Assembly (NCBI GenBank): GCA_947625015.1
Contig: CANQMR010000020.1
Coordinates: 1 to 63,203 of the forward strand
Reading direction: 5' to 3'
Source: an uncultured Lachnospiraceae bacterium
GTDB taxonomy: Bacteria > Bacillota > Clostridia > Lachnospirales > Lachnospiraceae
DNA length: 63,203 nucleotides
A program made the position numbers and the translations under genes. This document shows positions 58,495 through 63,203 of the stretch, piece by piece (the first letter of the stretch is position 1; the number at the start of each line of letters is the position of its first letter). The notes under the pieces are model-generated. The model was not told the DNA's origin and made no database searches. It saw only the letters and a list, made by a program, of their open reading frames with translations.

Positions 58495-60909
58495 ATGTCA
58501 ATCAAGAAATCACTGCAAAGTTCCATCCTCCTAATGGCTGTAATCCCTGTCATTGTGATGGCGCTTTTAGCATATATGGTCGCAACTACAAAATACGCGG
58601 AGATCACCGCCGCCAACACCAGACAGGCTGTCTATGATTACAGCAACGGTTTTGCCGCCCAGCTTCAGTCCCAGATCATCGAGACCAAGGCTCTGGCAAA
58701 TTTAAATGATGTGAAAAGCTGCCTTTTGGAAAAGGTCAATACTCCGGACGCTTTACTACAGACCGGTTCCGGTTATTACAGCACCATTGAGCAGACGATC
58801 TCCCAGATTTCCGATAATTTTGACAATGCGGTCAATTACTATATCTATGATGTGGACGGCTACCCTGTTGCCTCCTCCACTGACGAGACCGGAGAAGACT
58901 GGAATGAGGCTATGGATCAGCCGGTAAACGCATATGACGACCTTGCCATTATCTCCCACTCCCACTTTACCGATTCCACCATAGACGTCATTTATCCCGT
59001 CCTGGTAAAAGATTCCGTTATCGGTATGGTGCGGACGAATATTACCGCCGGATATTTTGACACCTACCTGTCCGAAGAAAAAGGGGACACCTTTATTCTT
59101 GACAAAGACTACAGGCCCCTGTTCGGCTATGCCGCCGCGGAAAATGATACCCGGCTGATTCAGCATTTAAAGGCGTCTGCAACGAAAGACGAGCTCTTAA
59201 ATGATACCTTTTCCCCCAACCGCAAATATATATACGGATATTCCGCAATTCCAAAGGCCGGGTGGATTTATGTAACGAGAGAGGATACCTCGTCCTACAC
59301 AAGAATTGTCTCCTCCCTGCCGGTTGTCCTTGTCATTTTGCTGATTATCGTCATTATCATATCCATCGAAATCAGCCAGAACTTAGCGGTAAAATACACA
59401 CAGCCCATTGTGGAATTAAATGAGAAAATGCAGAATGCCGCCGAGGGGCAGCTAGACGTCCACATTGACATGGAACGGACAGATGAATTTGGCGCCCTGT
59501 CAGACAGCTTTAACCAGATGATGGATATCATTTCGACCAACTATAACGGAATGTCTAAGGCCCAGCTCGCTTTAGAGGAAAGCCAGAAAGAGTTACAGGC
59601 AAACTATGAAAATATCGAAAAGCTGGCCTTTACCGACGGGCTGACCGGCTTATACAACCGTATGGCATTCTTCAAATTTGCGACGGAATCCTTAGCGGAC
59701 AACAACGGCTCCTTAAAAAAACATGCCGTTATTTTCATTGACTTAGACGGCTTTAAGTCCATTAACGATACCTTAGGGCATGATTACGGCGACCTGCTGT
59801 TAAAGGCCGTATCCAACAAACTAAGCTCGTATATTAACGAAGAGGATATTCTGGCAAGAAACGGCGGCGACGAATTTGTCATTTTCCGCAACCAGGCCGA
59901 AAATGCGGAGGAATTAGAGAAATTCTTAGCCTCCCTTGTCTCCATTTCCAACCACGCCTTTGTGTTGGAGGACGAAACCGTACACATTTCCTTAAGCGCC
60001 GGCGTTGCCATCTTCCCGCAGAACGGTCTATCCTTAAGCGAGCTGATGAAAAATGCGGATATCGCCATGTACTCGTCCAAAAATTCCGGCAAGAACAGCT
60101 ATACCTTCTTCAGTTCTTCCATGGAAGATGAGATTAACCGGAGAAATGATCTGATTGATATATTGCGGGACGCCATTGATAATCAGGATATCTACCTGCT
60201 GTATCAACCACAGGCCAACGCCTCTACCGGTGAGATTCTCGGCTGCGAGGCGCTGATGCGGCTCAACTCCCCCATTGTGGGATATGTGTCGCCGGAAGAA
60301 TTTATTCCCGTTGCTGAGGAGTGCGGCTTGATTGACGAGTTAGGGGAATGGGCGTTGATTGAAGCCTGTAAGTTTAACCGCCGTCTCATGGACGCCGGAT
60401 TTAAGCCCCTGCGGATTTCTGTCAATGTGTCGACGGCGCAGCTTCGGAGCGACCACCTGATTAAAGCCATCGAGGCGCTTCCCGACAGAACCAATATGCC
60501 GCTTGAGTATCTGGAAATTGAACTTACGGAAAGCGTGCTGATGAAGAATTTTGAACACAATCTGGAGCTGATTAACAATATGAAACAGTTCGGCATACAG
60601 ATTGCCTTAGACGACTTTGGCACCGGCTACTCCTCTTTCAGCTATTTAACGAAAATTCCCATCAATACCTTAAAGATTGACAAGTCCTTTATTGCGGGAA
60701 TCTGCGACAATGAAAACGACAGCTATATTGCCGGAACCATAATCTCCCTGGCCCACCAGCTTGGCATTACCGTAGTGGCGGAGGGCGTGGAGACCATTGA
60801 ACAGCTCCGAATCCTGCAAAAACAGATGTGTGATGTGTTACAGGGCTATTTTTTCAGCCGCGCCATTACCGAGCAGGAGTTCATTGAACTGTTAAAGATT
60901 AATTCCTAA
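58495..60909 (+). CDS. Membrane dCache-HAMP-GGDEF-EAL cyclic di-GMP protein
   Basis: An 804-residue signalling enzyme. The first helix (SILLMAVIPVIVMALLAYMV) and the second near residue 276 (VVLVILLIIVIIISIEIS) enclose an extracytoplasmic dCache-type sensor. A HAMP linker follows. The GGDEF domain has the intact ARNGGDEFVIF near 457. The EAL domain has CEALMRLNSP near 585, ELTESVL, DDFGTGYSSFSYL, KIDKSF and AEGVETIEQL, so both active sites look intact. It can both make and break cyclic di-GMP, with the balance set by the sensed ligand. I start at 58495, 10 nt after AAAGGA. Confidence 0.93.
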   Translation: MSIKKSLQSSILLMAVIPVIVMALLAYMVATTKYAEITAANTRQAVYDYSNGFAAQLQSQIIETKALANLNDVKSCLLEKVNTPDALLQTGSGYYSTIEQTISQISDNFDNAVNYYIYDVDGYPVASSTDETGEDWNEAMDQPVNAYDDLAIISHSHFTDSTIDVIYPVLVKDSVIGMVRTNITAGYFDTYLSEEKGDTFILDKDYRPLFGYAAAENDTRLIQHLKASATKDELLNDTFSPNRKYIYGYSAIPKAGWIYVTREDTSSYTRIVSSLPVVLVILLIIVIIISIEISQNLAVKYTQPIVELNEKMQNAAEGQLDVHIDMERTDEFGALSDSFNQMMDIISTNYNGMSKAQLALEESQKELQANYENIEKLAFTDGLTGLYNRMAFFKFATESLADNNGSLKKHAVIFIDLDGFKSINDTLGHDYGDLLLKAVSNKLSSYINEEDILARNGGDEFVIFRNQAENAEELEKFLASLVSISNHAFVLEDETVHISLSAGVAIFPQNGLSLSELMKNADIAMYSSKNSGKNSYTFFSSSMEDEINRRNDLIDILRDAIDNQDIYLLYQPQANASTGEILGCEALMRLNSPIVGYVSPEEFIPVAEECGLIDELGEWALIEACKFNRRLMDAGFKPLRISVNVSTAQLRSDHLIKAIEALPDRTNMPLEYLEIELTESVLMKNFEHNLELINNMKQFGIQIALDDFGTGYSSFSYLTKIPINTLKIDKSFIAGICDNENDSYIAGTIISLAHQLGITVVAEGVETIEQLRILQKQMCDVLQGYFFSRAITEQEFIELLKINS

Positions 60910-60921
60910 GGAGGTTGCGAT

Positions 60922-61218
60922 ATGAATAAGCGGCAGCAGACAGAGACAACAGAAGATACCATTACATTGTATTTGGCCCAGGGAGAGGTGGAATGTGATA
61001 TTCTGGCCGTCTTTTCCCTGCGGGAGCAGTTCTACATTGCCCTTATGCCCCAGACGCCTGTAGATGGCTATGAGGAGGGTGAATATTTCCTGTACCGGTA
61101 CGCCTCCGACGGGAACGAGGTTTCTCTTACAGACATTGAGTCTGAGGAAGAATTAGAGGCTGTGGAGGACAAATTTGAAGAACTGTTAGACGAAGATGAA
61201 TTTAACCGGATGGAATGA
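60922..61218 (+). CDS. DUF1292 domain protein
   Basis: A 98-residue acidic protein with the DUF1292 pattern EVECDILAVFSLREQFYIAL, YEEGEYFLYRYASDGNEVSL and a Glu-rich end. Function unknown, though the family is very common in Firmicutes. AAGGAGG lies before the ATG. It is 12 nt after the GGDEF-EAL gene and 12 nt before the TtcA-like gene, so probably one transcript. Confidence 0.88.
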   Translation: MNKRQQTETTEDTITLYLAQGEVECDILAVFSLREQFYIALMPQTPVDGYEEGEYFLYRYASDGNEVSLTDIESEEELEAVEDKFEELLDEDEFNRME

Positions 61219-61230
61219 CAGGAGCAGGCT

Positions 61231-61947
61231 ATGGATTTACAGCGATTAACCAGCCGCCTTCGGCAGTGTATCCAACAATATGACATGATTAAGGAGGGGG
61301 ACCACCTTGCAGTCGGGGTGTCCGGCGGAAAAGACAGCCTGACTTTGCTATGGGGATTAAAAAAGCTGCAAAGTTTTTATCCGGTCCCTTTTCATCTGTC
61401 CGCCATCTATGTGGATCTGGGGATTGCAGACACTTCTTTGGCTGTGGAGCGTCTGTCCCAATGGTGCGGCAGTCTGGACGTACCCTTTTATCCGGTGTCT
61501 ACCCGTATCTATGATATTGTGTTTCAGGAAAAAAAGGAAGAAAATCCATGCTCCCTGTGCGCGAAGCTGCGAAAAGGAGCCTTGAACCGGCAGGCTTTGG
61601 ACCTTGGCTGTAATAAGGTTGCCTACGCCCACCACAAGGACGATTTTATCGAGACCAGCCTGATGTCCCTGCTGTTAGAGGGACGCTATTACTGTTTCCC
61701 TTCGGTCACCCATTTAGACCGCACCGGCTTAACCGTAATCCGCCCCATGCTGTATGTAGATGAGGAGGATATCAAGGGATTTGCCAGGCGGAACCGGCTG
61801 CCTGTCTTTCAAAATCCCTGTCCTGCCGACGGCAATACCAGCCGCCAGAAAGTCAAGGAATGGATAAATGACAGCGCTGCGATTTTCCCGGACATACGGA
61901 AGAATCTGAATGCGGCGGTGCTGAATTACATACAAAAAGAACACTAA
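61231..61947 (+). CDS. TtcA-like tRNA 2-thiolation family protein
   Basis: A 238-residue PP-loop ATPase: GVSGGKDSLTLLWGLKKL near residue 29, then CSLCAKLRKGALNRQALDLG with the two cluster cysteines and AYAHHKDDFIETSLMSLLLE. NPCPADGNTSRQKVKEWI near 190 is also family-like. TtcA uses a 4Fe-4S cluster to thiolate cytidine 32 of tRNAs. The related TtuA type cannot be ruled out. It ends by overlapping the convergent HEPN gene by 4 nt. Confidence 0.82.
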   Translation: MDLQRLTSRLRQCIQQYDMIKEGDHLAVGVSGGKDSLTLLWGLKKLQSFYPVPFHLSAIYVDLGIADTSLAVERLSQWCGSLDVPFYPVSTRIYDIVFQEKKEENPCSLCAKLRKGALNRQALDLGCNKVAYAHHKDDFIETSLMSLLLEGRYYCFPSVTHLDRTGLTVIRPMLYVDEEDIKGFARRNRLPVFQNPCPADGNTSRQKVKEWINDSAAIFPDIRKNLNAAVLNYIQKEH

Positions 61948-62390
61948 TCAAGAGGTTTCTGCGTATCATTAATTTCATTAGCTATAGTTAATTGATTCGT
62001 TTCCTGTATTTTTATGAATGTTTCCAATATATTATTGTAAATATTATGAATCCGCCGTACAGTATTTACTGAGGTTTTTATACCTTTACCGTATCTACTG
62101 CCCTCTTCCCAAGAGGTTATAGTTGTTGCCAGCAACATTAAATCATCATGCTTTGTGAAAGTAAATGTTGTTTTATCATCCAGTAATGTTATTAAATAAT
62201 CAATATTATGTGTTGACTCAAACTTTACACCATATCCTAACAGGATACCCTTTAAAAGAAATTCCATTGCCTGTTGTGTATCAAAACATGCGCTGTCTAA
62301 CCATGCTTCACCATTGCAGATTTCAAAAGTTTCCAATGCATCTTTTGCTTTCTTTAATGAAATTTTACTTCTTTCCAACATCAGACACAT
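61944..62390 (-). CDS. HEPN domain protein of an MNT/HEPN pair
   Basis: A 148-residue helical protein with ALETFEICNGEAWLDSACFD, the QQAMEFLLKGILLGYGVKFE helix and HNIDYLITLL of the HEPN fold, then SWEEGSRYG near residue 100. A clear Rx4-6H ribonuclease motif is not obvious; the closest is RRIHNIYN. I start at 62390 (MCLMLER) since AAAGGGG is upstream. The start lies within the end of the MNT gene, so the two are coupled. Probably the toxin of a toxin-antitoxin pair. Confidence 0.75.
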   Translation of the reverse strand: MCLMLERSKISLKKAKDALETFEICNGEAWLDSACFDTQQAMEFLLKGILLGYGVKFESTHNIDYLITLLDDKTTFTFTKHDDLMLLATTITSWEEGSRYGKGIKTSVNTVRRIHNIYNNILETFIKIQETNQLTIANEINDTQKPLD

Positions 62391-62784
62391 AAACCAAAAC
62401 CCCTTTCTTAGCAGCTTCTTCAATAACTGTCCCATTTAAATACTGTAAATGTACTATATCACAATTCCCTTTTGTAATTATTGCAACCTGTTTTAAAAAA
62501 TCTACCGTCTCTTTAACAAGTACGCCCTCCTTATCATAACAATCAAAATTCCAATCAACGCAAATATCTAAATCGCTGGAAAAATCACAATTATCTGTTA
62601 TGGAACTGCCAAAGATACGTATTGATTTAACACCACCATCCTTTTGAGCAGTTTTTACTATATCAACCACTAAGGACTGCTTTAACGGATGTACATAGGC
62701 AATGTTTAGTATATCCTCGTCTACTACTTTATTAAACTTCCAACCTCTTTTTCGGCTTAAAAGACTGTATTCATAAAAAGTCAT
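62365..62784 (-). CDS. MNT-type nucleotidyltransferase antitoxin
   Basis: A 139-residue minimal nucleotidyltransferase. The GS motif is at residues 59-60 (IRIFGSSITDNCDFSS) and the metal-binding DxD at 71-73 (SDLDICVDW). It adds AMP or blocks the HEPN partner in MNT/HEPN systems. The pair is AT-rich compared with the neighbours and sits between a TtcA-like gene and tRNA-Trp, a common place for acquired modules. A fused or solitary regulator is not present. Confidence 0.8.
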   Translation of the reverse strand: MTFYEYSLLSRKRGWKFNKVVDEDILNIAYVHPLKQSLVVDIVKTAQKDGGVKSIRIFGSSITDNCDFSSDLDICVDWNFDCYDKEGVLVKETVDFLKQVAIITKGNCDIVHLQYLNGTVIEEAAKKGVLVYVSDVGKK

Positions 62785-62967
62785 GCATTATCACCTTCCA
62801 CTTCATGCATACCACTATTTCCATTCAATTTTAACATAATGATTGAAATAATCAACCCAATTCCACTATAAATATCAAGGCTAATAATTTTATAAACTAT
62901 TTATTCCGATATCACATTTCAACCCTTATATGACATAGAAAATCTCCAATACATTTTATTACAATAA

Positions 62968-63000
62968 AACGCCTTGGAAACTCTACACTTCCAAGGCGTT
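62968..63000 (-). terminator. Terminator of tRNA-Trp
   Basis: AACGCCTTGGAA (62968-62979) and TTCCAAGGCGTT (62989-63000) form a perfect 12-bp stem; on the minus strand TTTTATTG follows. Confidence 0.88.
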
Positions 63001-63005
63001 GCTAG

Positions 63006-63076
63006 CAGGGGATGAGAGAATCGAACTCCCACCAAAGGTTTTGGAGACCCCTATCATACCATTTGACCAATCCCCT
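63006..63076 (-). tRNA. tRNA-Trp (CCA anticodon)
   Basis: The acceptor AGGGGAT pairs with ATCCCCT. The anticodon loop CTCCAAA gives anticodon CCA, and the discriminator base is G, as expected for tRNA-Trp. The T-arm contains GAGTTCGATTCTC. CCA is not encoded at the 3' end. Confidence 0.93.
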
Positions 63077-63080
63077 ATCT

Positions 63081-63094
63081 TATGATTAATCATA
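63081..63094. promoter_or_regulatory. Perfect 14-bp palindrome before tRNA-Trp
   Basis: TATGATTAATCATA is its own complement and ends 5 nt before the mature tRNA. It may include the -10 box (TATGAT) of the tRNA promoter, but no clear -35 was found. Confidence 0.4.
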
Positions 63095-63120
63095 TATATT
63101 GTGCACCTTCAGAACTTCAT

Positions 63121-63151
63121 ACAAAAGAGAGTATCAGGGGCAGGCCTGATA
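63121..63151 (-). terminator. Terminator of the gene entering from the right edge
   Basis: TATCAGG (63132-63138) pairs with CCTGATA (63145-63151), and the minus strand continues CTCTCTTTTGT. Confidence 0.6.
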
Positions 63152-63163
63152 ACATGACTTCTT

Positions 63164-63203
63164 TTACAGCTTTCTTTTTTCTGCCAAACCGGTTACTAAA
63201 CTC
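63164..63203 (-). CDS. C-terminal end of an incomplete gene
   Basis: The minus-strand frame ending SLVTGLAEKRKL stops at 63164-63166, just before the terminator at 63121-63151, and is open to the window edge. An alternative frame runs past the terminator and is less likely. The fragment is too short to identify. Confidence 0.3.
   Translation of the reverse strand, partial: SLVTGLAEKRKL

Noticed and set aside
1-63203. CRISPR arrays, rRNA operons, prophage or IS genes
   Set aside because: None were seen: no regularly spaced direct repeats, no rRNA sequence and no phage or transposase motifs.

Overview
The window looks like a chromosomal segment of a spore-forming, anaerobic, low-to-mid GC Clostridia, most likely a Lachnospiraceae member. 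The basis is SpmA/SpmB, CotF-type coat proteins, a SigH-like sigma factor, a four-subunit 2-oxoacid:ferredoxin oxidoreductase, GlnRS, and small Clostridia families (DUF4250, DUF1292, DUF6062, DUF5104). Most genes are on the minus strand. No phage, IS transposase, rRNA or CRISPR array was seen. There are two tRNAs (Thr-GGU and Trp-CCA).

Layout. 0.1-4.4 kb: a duplicated minus-strand operon alternating DUF5104 lipoproteins with ankyrin-SUFU proteins, a make-up reminiscent of immunity gene arrays. 4.6-10.2 kb: DUF6062, a permuted NlpC/P60 protein, DUF2225, glnS, then a plus-strand pair (Thr-rich membrane protein and sigH). 10.15-10.8 kb: an RNA-rich interval with a 27-residue holin-like type I toxin, a candidate antisense RNA with a near-consensus promoter, a separate small structured transcript and tRNA-Thr. 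10.9-17 kb: rlmB, mrnC, cysS, ispF, pepD, argJ. 17-28 kb: DUF4250, patatin, AI-2E-type transporter, a MerR/ABC operon, SPFH-NfeD, apt, spmAB, YwaF-like and activase-like genes. 28-33.5 kb: a lipid kinase, two PadR/HAAS modules and spore coat genes. 33.6-36.7 kb: porCDAB. 36.9-40.5 kb: an Hpt / DUF342 / HD-GYP signalling operon. 41.2-45.4 kb: a MarR-controlled heterodimeric ABC exporter. 45.7-54.2 kb: CorC-like protein, orphan mazF, alr, nnr, purL. 54.2-63.2 kb: CheY/CheX module, DUF2207-LemA, a GGDEF-EAL protein, DUF1292, a TtcA-like gene, a HEPN/MNT pair and tRNA-Trp.

The most striking unexplained structure is a pair of giant hairpin repeats (40602-41157 and 46662-47158). Each is one stem of about 250 bp. 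They share a 339-nt core that differs at only 8 positions, while the outer arms differ strongly between copies yet stay self-complementary within each copy (a 32-bp perfect block in one, a 30-bp perfect block in the other). Each lies just after the stop codon of a minus-strand gene. All pairings, promoters and terminators were read by eye; no folding program or database search was run.
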